Assembly (NCBI GenBank): GCA_964448055.1
Contig: CAYUVB010000036.1
Location: forward strand, 1 to 15,537
DNA: 15,537 nucleotides
Direction of reading: 5' to 3'
DNA from: WANQ01 sp964448055
GTDB taxonomy: Archaea; Thermoproteota; Thermoprotei_A; Sulfolobales; WANQ01
Shown here: one piece after another, positions 1 to 5,868 of the stretch
How positions within the stretch are numbered: position 1 is the first letter of the stretch
How the letters are laid out: each line of letters opens with the position of its first letter
Program-made: the position numbers and the translations under genes
Notes under the pieces: generated by a model
Seen by the model: only the letters and a program-made list of their open reading frames with translations
What the model was told of the DNA's origin: nothing
Databases searched by the model: none

Positions 1-1233
1 CCAGCAAAAGCTGTCATAGAGGGAACAGTTGTAGACCCACAAGGCAACCCAGTTGCTGGTGCTTTAGTTAAGTTACTCAAGGATGGTAGTCCAGTAGACT
101 CAGCAGTTACAAGTGATACTGGAGCGTTTACACTTGAAGCAGAGGTGGGAACATATACTCTCTCAGTAGAGAAGGAGGGCTATGTTACATACACAACCAC
201 GGTAGAAGTTACAGCACCAGGTGAAACCATATCACTGAACATAAAGCTAGAGCCGGTATCACTTAAGGTTGAGATAGTAGAGGTCAAACATAACGATAAA
301 CCATTCCTAGGTGTCGTAAGAGAAGGTGAAACATTAAGCGTAGCTGCAAAGGTAACCTTTGGAGGAGAGGTCAAAGCTGATGCTGATGTAGTAGCATACA
401 TAAAGCCACCTGAGGGTGCAACTGGTATAGGAGAAGTTTCATTCACACTATCATATGATACTGAGACAGGATTATATGTTGGTGAGATAACAGTACCATC
501 AGTAGGTGTTGACAGAAAGAGTACTCTAACAGTTAAGGCTTCATGGCAAGGTTACACAGCAGAACAAAGCACTGAAATGTTCATACTAGTAGACTATGAA
601 GCACAGATATCAGAGCTAACATCAACTGTAAACGACTTAAAGGGCAGCTTAGACGAACTTAGATCAACAGTACTAGACCTACAAATGTCTCTAGGCGAGC
701 TAAGCATTAAGCTATCAACACTCGAAAGTACTGTAAGCTCACTAAAAGAAACAGTATCAGTACTAAGAGAATCAATAAGCGAGCTCAAATTCAATGTAGA
801 GAAACTATCAGTAAGCTTCAACATGCTCAATGCCTCAGTAACAGCATTAAGCCAGAAACTATCAGGACTTGAATCAAGAGTTGCAAGCCTAGAAAAGACG
901 TTAGGCGACCTAAGCAGCAAGGTAGCAAGTCTTGAAGGAAGAGTTGCAAGCCTAGAATCAAGAGTAGACAGCCTATCAAAGTCCATGGAGGAAGGACTAA
1001 GCAAGCTTGCTAGCAACGTGCAACAAAGCATAAACGCACTAAGCGAACAAGTAACAAGCCTTGGTAAGAGCCTAGACAACATGGCATCAACAATGAACAC
1101 CAACATAAACAACCTCAAGCAAACAGTAGACGCAGTATCCTCAGCACTCTACGCTACATTAGCTGTAGCAATAATCGCCTTACTACTATCAATAATAGTA
1201 TTAGTACTTGTATTTAAGAAAATTAAAGGTTAA
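1..1233 (+). CDS. Coiled-coil surface stalk protein with C-terminal membrane anchor (5'-truncated)
   Basis: The reading frame is open from base 1, so the N-terminus and signal peptide lie outside the window; 410 residues are visible. Residues about 1-75 look like a carboxypeptidase-regulatory/CnaB-type beta-sandwich (EGTVVDPQGNPVAGALVKL, then TDTGAFTLE-like and YTLSVEKEGY strands). Residues about 80-195 form a second beta-rich, Ig-like domain. Residues about 199-378 are an almost unbroken heptad coiled coil rich in Leu, Val and Ser, with repeated RVASLE units. Residues about 382-405 are one hydrophobic transmembrane helix followed by a basic KKIKG tail. This is the architecture of an extracellular protein held by a C-terminal anchor with a parallel coiled-coil stalk, as in crenarchaeal S-layer stalk proteins of the SlaB or tetrabrachion kind. 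The resemblance is in architecture only; orthology is not claimed. A T-tract follows the stop codon. Confidence 0.85.
   Translation, partial: PAKAVIEGTVVDPQGNPVAGALVKLLKDGSPVDSAVTSDTGAFTLEAEVGTYTLSVEKEGYVTYTTTVEVTAPGETISLNIKLEPVSLKVEIVEVKHNDKPFLGVVREGETLSVAAKVTFGGEVKADADVVAYIKPPEGATGIGEVSFTLSYDTETGLYVGEITVPSVGVDRKSTLTVKASWQGYTAEQSTEMFILVDYEAQISELTSTVNDLKGSLDELRSTVLDLQMSLGELSIKLSTLESTVSSLKETVSVLRESISELKFNVEKLSVSFNMLNASVTALSQKLSGLESRVASLEKTLGDLSSKVASLEGRVASLESRVDSLSKSMEEGLSKLASNVQQSINALSEQVTSLGKSLDNMASTMNTNINNLKQTVDAVSSALYATLAVAIIALLLSIIVLVLVFKKIKG
877..957 (+). repeat. In-frame 18-bp direct repeat in the coiled-coil region
   Basis: An identical 18-base unit (agagttgcaagcctagaa) occurs at 877-894 and 940-957. 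The offset is 63 bases, which is 21 codons or exactly three heptads. Both copies encode the RVASLE segment in the same heptad register, so the stalk appears to have grown by in-frame duplication of three-heptad blocks. Confidence 0.8.
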
Positions 1234-1254
1234 ATCAATAATATTTAAATAACC

Positions 1255-1261
1255 TTTTTTT
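1255..1261 (+). terminator. T-tract terminator after the surface protein gene
   Basis: Seven consecutive T residues lie 22 bases after the stop codon, with no strong hairpin. This fits archaeal intrinsic termination on a T-rich non-template strand. The rest of 1234-1418 is AT-rich with no gene that I can see, apart from the promoter of the next gene. Confidence 0.5.
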
Positions 1262-1382
1262 AAACTATAACTCCCCTAATTCTCCCAACACATACCCATT
1301 TAAACAGAGTCTAACCTAATCATTACTTCAAGGAATATTGTATTCTCTTAGCAACTGTAGTAGACAAAGCATATATGCAAGA

Positions 1383-1393
1383 CTTTTTAATTA
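1383..1393 (+). promoter_or_regulatory. TATA-box promoter of the tandem RHH-like genes
   Basis: The sequence ctttttaatta is centred about 31 bases upstream of the TTG start at 1419. A transcript starting about 26 bases downstream would begin near 1414, giving a very short or absent leader. No separate promoter is apparent for the second gene, which begins 3 bases after the first one ends. Confidence 0.45.
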
Positions 1394-1418
1394 TCATAAA
1401 ACGTGTACGGGGTAAATA

Positions 1419-1976
1419 TTGCCTAAACGCAAGGGTGCTACATTAATACCCGTATCAGAGGAAATAATAGATGAAATAGCATCCTTAGCTGAACGTGTAG
1501 GTAAGCCTATTAGAAAACTAGTAGAAGAAATACTTAATGAAGGTATTAAATCATATGCATATGGTGTATCCTTATCTCAAGTAGTTAAGGAATACATGTT
1601 TCTCCTTGAAGCTAAACGTCTCGGTTTCACGCTTACCCCTATAACTATTCTTAATAAAATAGATGAATTAGATGATATGAAGGATGACTGGGTTAAAGCA
1701 GGAAAACTATTAGCATCTATGCTAAGAGCTCAAGGTAATACAGATACTGAAAACATAGTAGATACACTTAAACCTATAATCATGGATGCAAGCGAAATAC
1801 TGTTAACTGAGAACAGTGATGGGAGCTATAAATTAACCATAGTAGCACTTGGTAGAAATAAGAATGGAATAAGAGCATTAATTTACCTCATACGTGGTTT
1901 ACTATCAGGTTTAGGCTTTACTATACTAAAGGAAACAATTGATGAAGGTATAGGTATGGTAGAATTTAGGCGATAA
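1419..1976 (+). CDS. RHH-like N-terminal domain protein, first of a tandem paralogous pair
   Basis: I do not recognise this 185-residue protein as a named family. Residues about 8-48 have the strand-helix-helix pattern of a ribbon-helix-helix (CopG/MetJ-type) DNA-binding domain: short strand TLIPV, then helix EEIIDEIASLAERVG, then helix PIRKLVEEILNEGIKSY. A middle segment holds LTPITILNKIDE followed by a helical WVKAGKLLASMLR. The C-terminal 60 residues look alpha/beta and end with TIDEGIGMVEF. The next gene matches it in the same order along its whole length, so the two arose by duplication. The start is TTG at 1419, with a weak GGGGT ribosome-site match upstream; no in-frame ATG lies near. 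A dimeric transcription regulator is a reasonable inference, but function and target are unknown. No toxin-like partner is adjacent. Confidence 0.7.
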   Translation: MPKRKGATLIPVSEEIIDEIASLAERVGKPIRKLVEEILNEGIKSYAYGVSLSQVVKEYMFLLEAKRLGFTLTPITILNKIDELDDMKDDWVKAGKLLASMLRAQGNTDTENIVDTLKPIIMDASEILLTENSDGSYKLTIVALGRNKNGIRALIYLIRGLLSGLGFTILKETIDEGIGMVEFRR

Positions 1977-1979
1977 ATT

Positions 1980-2510
1980 ATGGTTAAAAAGAGGAAGACC
2001 ATTGCCTTAGACGAAGATATAGTGAACCGTATCGCAGAGGTCGCAAAAAGTAAGGGTATCAGCATATCAAATTATCTAAGAAAACTATTCCTTGCCGCAA
2101 TAAAAGCTGAAGAACACGGCTTAAACCCTGAACAAGCCCTACTAAACCAAATAATACTAAAATACCTACATCATGTAGGTATGACGTATACACCTATAAC
2201 CTTACTTAAGGATTCAAATAAGGAATGGAAAAACATAGGATATAAGTTAGGTGTATTGTTAAGAATAAAAAACATTGATAAAGAAACAGCAATAGTAAAT
2301 ACAGTCACAAACATACTGTCAAGTATAGGTGAAATAACAATAGAGAGATCAAGAAACACATATCGTATAACATGTATATCGAGTAAGGTTAGCAAGAATG
2401 TATTAAACTCTATAGCTTCAATGATAGAGGAATTAGCAAAACAATACAATACAACAATAAGTAAAATAGTTGATGAAGGGATATTAGTAATAGAGGTATC
2501 ACTAGACTAA
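1980..2510 (+). CDS. RHH-like N-terminal domain protein, second of a tandem paralogous pair
   Basis: A 176-residue paralogue of the preceding gene, starting with ATG only 3 bases after its stop, so the two are almost certainly cotranscribed. The N-terminus has a basic run (VKKRK), a strand (TIALD) and two helices (EDIVNRIAEVAKSKG, then ISNYLRKLFLAAIKAEE), which fits a ribbon-helix-helix fold. The middle YTPITLLKD...WKNIGYKLGVLLR lines up with LTPITILNK...WVKAGKLLASMLR of the first protein, and KIVDEGILVIEV lines up with ETIDEGIGMVEF. Outside these blocks the sequences have diverged strongly, so the duplication is old or the copies have specialised, possibly as two subunits of a heterodimer (inference). 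No known family name can be given. Confidence 0.7.
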   Translation: MVKKRKTIALDEDIVNRIAEVAKSKGISISNYLRKLFLAAIKAEEHGLNPEQALLNQIILKYLHHVGMTYTPITLLKDSNKEWKNIGYKLGVLLRIKNIDKETAIVNTVTNILSSIGEITIERSRNTYRITCISSKVSKNVLNSIASMIEELAKQYNTTISKIVDEGILVIEVSLD

Positions 2511-2520
2511 CAAGTAATAC

Positions 2521-2597
2521 GATGATGGACCGGGGGAACCGGATCCCGAGGCTCATCCAAAAGCCCTTCGGCTCAGTTGCCTCGGGGACCCCGGTTC
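2521..2597 (-). ncRNA. GC-rich structured RNA candidate with kink-turn-like core
   Basis: This is a sharply GC-rich island in an AT-rich intergenic region. On the minus strand GAACCGG (from 2597) pairs with CCGGTTC (2536-2542), and CCCGAGGC pairs with GCCTCGGG (2545-2552 with 2579-2586). These enclose a small GCC/GGC hairpin with a GAAG loop. On this strand the inner loop carries CTGA and GGATGA, which can form the tandem G.A, U.U and C-G pairs of a box C/D-type kink turn. A TATA-like CCTATATT lies about 27 bases upstream of the 5' end, which favours the minus strand. Against that, two pairings that are G.U wobbles on the plus strand become A.C mismatches on the minus strand. A competing lower stem (2529-2535 with 2589-2595) also exists. 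Class unknown; no clean box C, box D or ACA box is visible. Confidence 0.45.
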
Positions 2598-2620
2598 ACT
2601 AAGAATAAACGTGATACAGG

Positions 2621-2628
2621 AATATAGG
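2621..2628 (-). promoter_or_regulatory. Candidate TATA box for the minus-strand structured RNA
   Basis: Read on the minus strand this is CCTATATT, centred about 27 bases before 2597, where the GC-rich RNA fold begins. The spacing is that expected between an archaeal TATA box and its transcription start. Confidence 0.35.
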
Positions 2629-2640
2629 TCAATATGCAAA

Positions 2641-2649
2641 TAACTTTAA
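2641..2649 (+). promoter_or_regulatory. Candidate TATA box for the plus-strand structured RNA and tRNA-Val
   Basis: The sequence taactttaa sits about 31 bases upstream of 2676, where the next GC-rich fold begins. No AT-rich element lies at the right distance directly upstream of tRNA-Val, so this (or aaatatata at 2667-2675) is the most plausible promoter for both. Confidence 0.35.
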
Positions 2650-2675
2650 CCCCCCAGAGAATTACGAAATATATA

Positions 2676-2746
2676 GGCCGCAATGACTTGTTCCAGCCGA
2701 GACCGAAAAGCAGGGGGTGAGGACCTCTCGCCCCCTGCGAGCGGCC
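2676..2746 (+). ncRNA. GC-rich structured RNA candidate directly upstream of tRNA-Val
   Basis: GGCCGC (2676-2681) pairs with GCGGCC (2741-2746) to close the element. Inside, GCAGGGGG (2710-2717) pairs with CCCCCTGC (2731-2738). At the junction next to the closing stem, AAT-GA on the 5' side faces GA on the 3' side, which is the 3-nucleotide-bulge plus tandem G.A layout of a kink turn. The following pairs (C.C and U.G) are not canonical, so this is not a standard box C/D RNA. About 28 unpaired bases (2682-2709) could be a target-binding segment. The element ends 17 bases before tRNA-Val, and there is no promoter between them. GC-rich islands in AT-rich hyperthermophile genomes are a known signature of structural RNAs, but the class is not recognised. 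Confidence 0.45.
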
Positions 2747-2763
2747 GTCCCTAATCCTTAGAC

Positions 2764-2860
2764 GGGCCCGTCGTCTAGCCTGGTTAGGACGCCGCCCTCA
2801 CACGTATAGGCAAGGGGGAAACGGCGGAGGTCCGGGGTTCAAGTCCCCGCGGGCCCACCA
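2764..2860 (+). tRNA. tRNA-Val (anticodon CAC) with 19-nt intron and encoded CCA
   Basis: The acceptor stem GGGCCCG/CGGGCCC, the D arm, the T arm CGGGG-TTCAAGT-CCCCG, discriminator A and an encoded CCA are all present. The anticodon stem CCGCC (2792-2796) pairs with GGCGG (2823-2827) only if 19 bases (about 2803-2821) are removed. This leaves the loop CTCACAC with anticodon CAC at 2799-2801. The intron sits at the canonical 37/38 position, and CTC of the loop can pair with the G-run near the intron's 3' end to form a relaxed bulge-helix-bulge for the archaeal splicing endonuclease. The exact cut site is ambiguous by a base or two, but the spliced product is the same. Confidence 0.93.
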
Positions 2861-2919
2861 AATACTAATGGGGTATGAGATACAGATTCTCAATTAGTTG
2901 ATAGCCATGTGCTCACTAT

Positions 2920-2946
2920 ACAACTTATGATGCTGGATTAAGTTGT
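2920..2946. repeat. 8-bp inverted repeat between convergent tRNA genes
   Basis: The arm acaactta (2920-2927) and its exact complement (2939-2946) flank an 11-base loop. A weaker 5-bp inverted repeat lies at about 2877-2893. They occupy the short AT-rich gap between tRNA-Val (plus) and tRNA-Cys (minus). The role is unknown; transcription end or processing is possible. Confidence 0.35.
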
Positions 2947-2977
2947 TGATTTTGGAATAGCGTAGAATAGTGATTTA

Positions 2978-3080
2978 TGGAGCCGGGGCCGGGATTCGAA
3001 CCCGGGATTAAACGGGTTTCTGACGGGCGGTCTAACCTACCACTGCAGCCCGCCGCCTTTGACCGCTCGGCCACCCCGGC
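2978..3080 (-). tRNA. tRNA-Cys (anticodon GCA) with 25-nt intron and encoded CCA
   Basis: On the minus strand the acceptor stem is GCCGGGG/CCCCGGC, followed by discriminator T and encoded CCA; U73 is the hallmark of tRNA-Cys. The T arm is CCGGG-TTCGAAT-CCCGG. Anticodon stem GCGGG pairs with CCCGT once 25 bases (3018-3042) are removed, leaving loop CTGCAGA with anticodon GCA at 3044-3046. Read without an intron, the gene could be mistaken for a long-variable-arm Leu or Ser tRNA, but no Leu or Ser anticodon fits. The intron carries a second CCCGT that competes for the same anticodon-stem strand. Confidence 0.9.
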
Positions 3081-3100
3081 TCTCTTTGCTAGGATAGTGT

Positions 3101-3110
3101 ATTATATTTG
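3101..3110 (-). promoter_or_regulatory. TATA box of tRNA-Cys
   Basis: On the minus strand CAAATATAAT is centred about 26 bases upstream of the tRNA 5' end, the normal archaeal spacing. Confidence 0.5.
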
Positions 3111-3134
3111 GGCTTTATTTGGTTTACCCGTATA

Positions 3135-3143
3135 CCTTTATAC
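3135..3143 (+). promoter_or_regulatory. Probable TATA box of the nucleotidyltransferase-like gene
   Basis: The sequence cctttatac would give a start near 3166 and a leader of about 45 bases. The leader region contains two copies of GTAGTTCA (3152-3159 and 3181-3188). Confidence 0.35.
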
Positions 3144-3210
3144 CTTATTACGTAGTTCACCCAGCGTTATTTCCCAGAGAGTAGTTCAGCCCCCTTAGCG
3201 GTGGAGCACG

Positions 3211-3780
3211 TTGCCCTATAGCATAAATACTTTGGCAAAAGTATTAGGCGAAATTAAAGAAGCAGGTATAGATTTCGTAGTTATAGGTGATACAGTAGTT
3301 TACCTTGAGACGAAGAATAGAGATCTTGAAGGAGACGTGGATCTATTCGTCACGAATATGAGCCCGTTTGTTGAAGAAGAAAACATAAGAAGCATTGCTG
3401 AAGAACATGGATGGGGGTTTGGTTATACTGATTTAGGTACACCTAGATTAATAATCAGAACTAGTGAAGGAGATGTTATAGTAGAGTTATATGAAAATAT
3501 ACACGATTTCTATATACCTGAAGAAATGGTACAGGAAGCAAAGAAGATAAGGATAAGAAATGTTGAAGTCAATATCATACATGTTGAAGACTATATTATA
3601 CTTAAGGCTAGAGCTGGTGGACCAGAGGACTTAGAAAAACTCTCAAAGATACTCGACTTCATTAAAAGCAAGGGTTACCGCCTAAACCAGAGAATACTAC
3701 GTAGGCATATATCATTCTTTGAGCCGGACGAGCAGCAATTAATAAGATCTAGGCTAGAAGGTCTTGGCGTAAAACTATGA
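3211..3780 (+). CDS. Nucleotidyltransferase-fold protein (MNT/AbiEii-like superfamily)
   Basis: A 189-residue protein with the layout of the minimal nucleotidyltransferase superfamily. A first helix leads into FVVIGDT (residues 22-28), at the place of the hG[GS] motif, and then GDVDLFV (41-47) with the paired acidic D42 and D44. VELYE (about 91-95) is a possible third acidic strand. Further on, HVEDYIILKARAGGPEDLEKL matches the conserved region seen in these proteins before their helical tail. The canonical GS/GG of the first motif is replaced by GD, so activity is not certain. The TTG start at 3211 is supported by GGTG in the ribosome-binding position; I see no better start. Substrate unknown: nucleotidyl transfer to a small molecule, RNA or protein is possible. 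It converges with L40e, 12 bases from its end. Confidence 0.7.
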   Translation: MPYSINTLAKVLGEIKEAGIDFVVIGDTVVYLETKNRDLEGDVDLFVTNMSPFVEEENIRSIAEEHGWGFGYTDLGTPRLIIRTSEGDVIVELYENIHDFYIPEEMVQEAKKIRIRNVEVNIIHVEDYIILKARAGGPEDLEKLSKILDFIKSKGYRLNQRILRRHISFFEPDEQQLIRSRLEGLGVKL

Positions 3781-3792
3781 TCTTTTATTTAC

Positions 3793-3963
3793 TTAGCCCT
3801 TCTTAATACCTCTCTCTACTCTCTTAGGCCGTAGGTTTCTACTCCTACATCTACGGCATTTAACAGCACCTGGAGGATTTAATGCACCACACTTTCTACA
3901 CACCAGTTTCTTCAACGCCCTATTGACTACTATTTGTACTTTCACGGGATCTCTTACCGGCAT
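3793..3963 (-). CDS. rpl40e: Large ribosomal subunit protein L40e (eL40)
   Basis: A 56-residue basic protein read on the minus strand from ATG at 3963 to TAA at 3793. It begins MPVRDPVKVQ and contains one zinc ribbon, C22-x2-C25 and C36-x2-C39, within VCRKCGALNPPGAVKCRRC, then a very basic tail (RSRNLRPKRVERGIKKG). This matches archaeal eL40, which in eukaryotes is made as a fusion to ubiquitin and here stands alone at the usual length. GGTG lies 8 bases before the ATG. A TATA-like TTTTAATTA on the minus strand (about 4003-4013) predicts a start near 3981. The gene is divergent from the KH/NusA-like gene and convergent with the nucleotidyltransferase-like gene. Confidence 0.93.
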   Translation of the reverse strand: MPVRDPVKVQIVVNRALKKLVCRKCGALNPPGAVKCRRCRSRNLRPKRVERGIKKG

Positions 3964-4120
3964 CCCCTATACACCAAAATACCCTCGTTTACCGCATCAC
4001 CTCTAATTAAAACGTGAGTTATATTTGTTTCCCGTAATCAGGGGAAGTAAGAATTTTAGCTACTAATACAGAACCATTAGGGAGGTTGAAAGATTAAGTA
4101 ACATGAGGTGTATAACGAAG

Positions 4121-4636
4121 ATGGTGAAGATACCATTAGACTATGTTTGTGTAAAGAGCGGTGTACTTTGTCCACGTTGCCAGTTACTAGTAGATTCAGG
4201 GCGTGTTCAAAGTTTTGAAGTAGATATTATGCGTGCATTAATAGAGTTAGAGGAATCTGGGTTAAGAAACCTTAAGGATGCAGTATACCATAAATCATAC
4301 AAGGAAGGAGACCTACTAGTAATAGTAATGGAGTTTAAGACAAAGATCTCCCCTCATGAATTAGTTAGACTTGCCAAAAATCTTTCAAATAAACTAGGAT
4401 TAAAGGTTAAAATAGTAAATAAGTCAAGTGATGTTAAACAGATAGCGGCATCACTGCTATATCCTGCAAGAATACTAGGTATAAATACGGTATGGTTACC
4501 CGACGGATCTACACACTATGTGATAAGGATACCTAGATCAGACTCAAGGATACTTCAGAATAATAGAGAGATATATGAAAGAATACTATCACAGATAATA
4601 GGACAAGAAGTAGAGATACGTATAGGGGAAATCTAA
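4121..4636 (+). CDS. KH-domain, NusA-like RNA-binding protein with N-terminal CxxC knuckle
   Basis: A protein of about 171 residues conserved in Crenarchaeota and commonly described as a NusA-like or KH-domain protein. It opens with KIPLDYVCVKSGVLCPRC, a possible metal-binding cysteine cluster. An alpha/beta region follows (LVDSGRVQSFEVDIMRALIELEE, then KEGDLLVIVMEF). The C-terminal half contains a KH-type segment around LVRLAKNLSNKLGLKVKIV and ends with GQEVEIRIGEI. The likely role is RNA binding in transcription or translation, inferred from the fold. The start is uncertain. ATG at 4121 has GAGGTG 10 bases upstream and gives the N-terminus I expect for the family. ATG at 4103, preceded by GGAGGTTGA, would add six residues. 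It converges with truD, 17 bases away. Confidence 0.7.
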   Translation: MVKIPLDYVCVKSGVLCPRCQLLVDSGRVQSFEVDIMRALIELEESGLRNLKDAVYHKSYKEGDLLVIVMEFKTKISPHELVRLAKNLSNKLGLKVKIVNKSSDVKQIAASLLYPARILGINTVWLPDGSTHYVIRIPRSDSRILQNNREIYERILSQIIGQEVEIRIGEI

Positions 4637-4653
4637 TCAAATTTTTAACAAAT

Positions 4654-5868
4654 TTAACCTGTAAGGACAAGAGGATCTGTCTTCAAAATCTCCCTTAGCA
4701 ACACTGTGGCATACATTCCTTTTCTCAATGAGAATGTAATCTTATATGCAACTCTATCCTTTGAATAAGTTTTAGTCCAAGAAAGACCGTAAACTTTAGT
4801 TAATGCTTTTCTTTTTAAGCTACCAGTATGTAAGCCTAATAAACGAATACTGGTAGGTCTATCCACTTTAAAATCAGTGATATCGTAAATATTGTATATT
4901 CCAGGCTTAACCGTTATTTTCATCTTTTTTAGCTTAGAGAATTCTTCACTTCTAAGATAAATACTTAGTAGACGATTAAATACATATGACTGGTAGGCTG
5001 AAATGTATAGGAGTAGAAGTCTTTTAGGTATATGCTTAAGTAATTGAAGACATGTTTCATTGTTTTTACTCATATATGTATTCAATAACTTTTCCTCAAG
5101 ATCTAAATTAGTTTTCTCAGAAAAAATTCTAAGGGCTTCAGTTAATTCTCTCTTATCATAACATAATCTTGCATAAATAGCATTAGAGGATTCAAACGCA
5201 AACGGGTACCCAATTATGTAATTTAATGCTCCACACCAATCACCACGTAGTAAAAGTTCGCCTATAATGTGGGTTATTGGTCTATGTGTACCGAATCTCT
5301 GATAGCCATAATATGAAGGAATATAAGGATTATTAGCTAGATATTCTAATGCGTCATCTATAGTGTTTTCTTGTGAAAGATCAACTCTTAGTGTTATAAT
5401 AAAATGATTACCCCATAATTTTGGTTTTTTCTCGGTGCAACCTAAGAGTAATGCTTTTACCTTATCGTCAATGCTTACTATCCCGGGCAACGTATATGGG
5501 ATTCTATCTATAATAATTAATTGACAAGTTATAGCATTTGTATCTTTAAGACCTAAATATTTTATGCTACTTGTCCCTATTCCAAGTCTCTTTGCAAATA
5601 ATCTAACTGCTTCGTGTGTTGATAGTCCTTTCTTACACAATAAGTATATAGCATTTCCCCTGTACTTCACATAATGCTCTGATAATCTATACTTCAAGGA
5701 GTACTTTAGATTAGACACCTTAACTCCTTGATCCACTACCTCGATTACTACAAAGTCCTCGTATCTTGACCTAAACTCTACTACACCATTGATAAATGGT
5801 GTAGGTGTAATATAATATTCTAGTCCTAGTAATTGATCAAGTAAATATGGGCTATCTACAACATTCAT
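4654..5868 (-). CDS. truD: tRNA pseudouridine synthase TruD family
   Basis: A 404-residue TruD/Pus7-family enzyme, which isomerises a uridine to pseudouridine (position 13 of tRNA in the characterised bacterial enzyme). The catalytic motif is GLKDTNAITCQ (106-116) with D109 as the nucleophile. The N-terminal EDFVVIEV, the SYYGYQRFGTHRP motif and the later SAYQSYVFNRLL are also characteristic, and the segment between the last two fits the TRUD insertion domain. Length is normal for an archaeal member. The ATG overlaps the stop of the upstream pth2 gene as ATGA, so translation is probably coupled, joining tRNA modification with peptidyl-tRNA recycling in one operon. Confidence 0.93.
   Translation of the reverse strand: MNVVDSPYLLDQLLGLEYYITPTPFINGVVEFRSRYEDFVVIEVVDQGVKVSNLKYSLKYRLSEHYVKYRGNAIYLLCKKGLSTHEAVRLFAKRLGIGTSSIKYLGLKDTNAITCQLIIIDRIPYTLPGIVSIDDKVKALLLGCTEKKPKLWGNHFIITLRVDLSQENTIDDALEYLANNPYIPSYYGYQRFGTHRPITHIIGELLLRGDWCGALNYIIGYPFAFESSNAIYARLCYDKRELTEALRIFSEKTNLDLEEKLLNTYMSKNNETCLQLLKHIPKRLLLLYISAYQSYVFNRLLSIYLRSEEFSKLKKMKITVKPGIYNIYDITDFKVDRPTSIRLLGLHTGSLKRKALTKVYGLSWTKTYSKDRVAYKITFSLRKGMYATVLLREILKTDPLVLTG

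Noticed and set aside
594..1118. Long open frame on the minus strand opposite the coiled coil
   Set aside because: The repetitive Ser/Leu-rich composition is a by-product of the heptad codons on the plus strand; it has no promoter and no family resemblance.
1419..2510. Toxin-antitoxin module
   Set aside because: Both genes are paralogues of one another with similar RHH-like N-termini; no toxin fold is visible.
2521..2600. H/ACA guide RNA
   Set aside because: No ACA box follows the stem, and the internal loops are not a two-sided pseudouridylation pocket.
2676..2746. RNase P RNA or SRP RNA
   Set aside because: None of the conserved core segments of either RNA is visible, and the element is far too short.
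2920..2962. Box C/D sRNA in the gap between the two tRNAs (ATGATGC present)
   Set aside because: No CTGA-type D box at a suitable distance; the region is better described as an 8-bp inverted repeat.
2978..3080. Reading as tRNA-Leu or tRNA-Ser with a long variable arm
   Set aside because: No Leu or Ser anticodon fits any register with a U33 and a 7-base loop; discriminator U, encoded CCA and GCA anticodon with a 37/38 intron fit tRNA-Cys.
2764..3080. tRNA-associated integration site
   Set aside because: No repeat of a tRNA 3' end and no integrase or mobile gene is present in the window.
2977..3198. Open frame of 73 codons on the plus strand
   Set aside because: It is the antisense of tRNA-Cys plus its promoter region; the GC-rich residues come from the tRNA.
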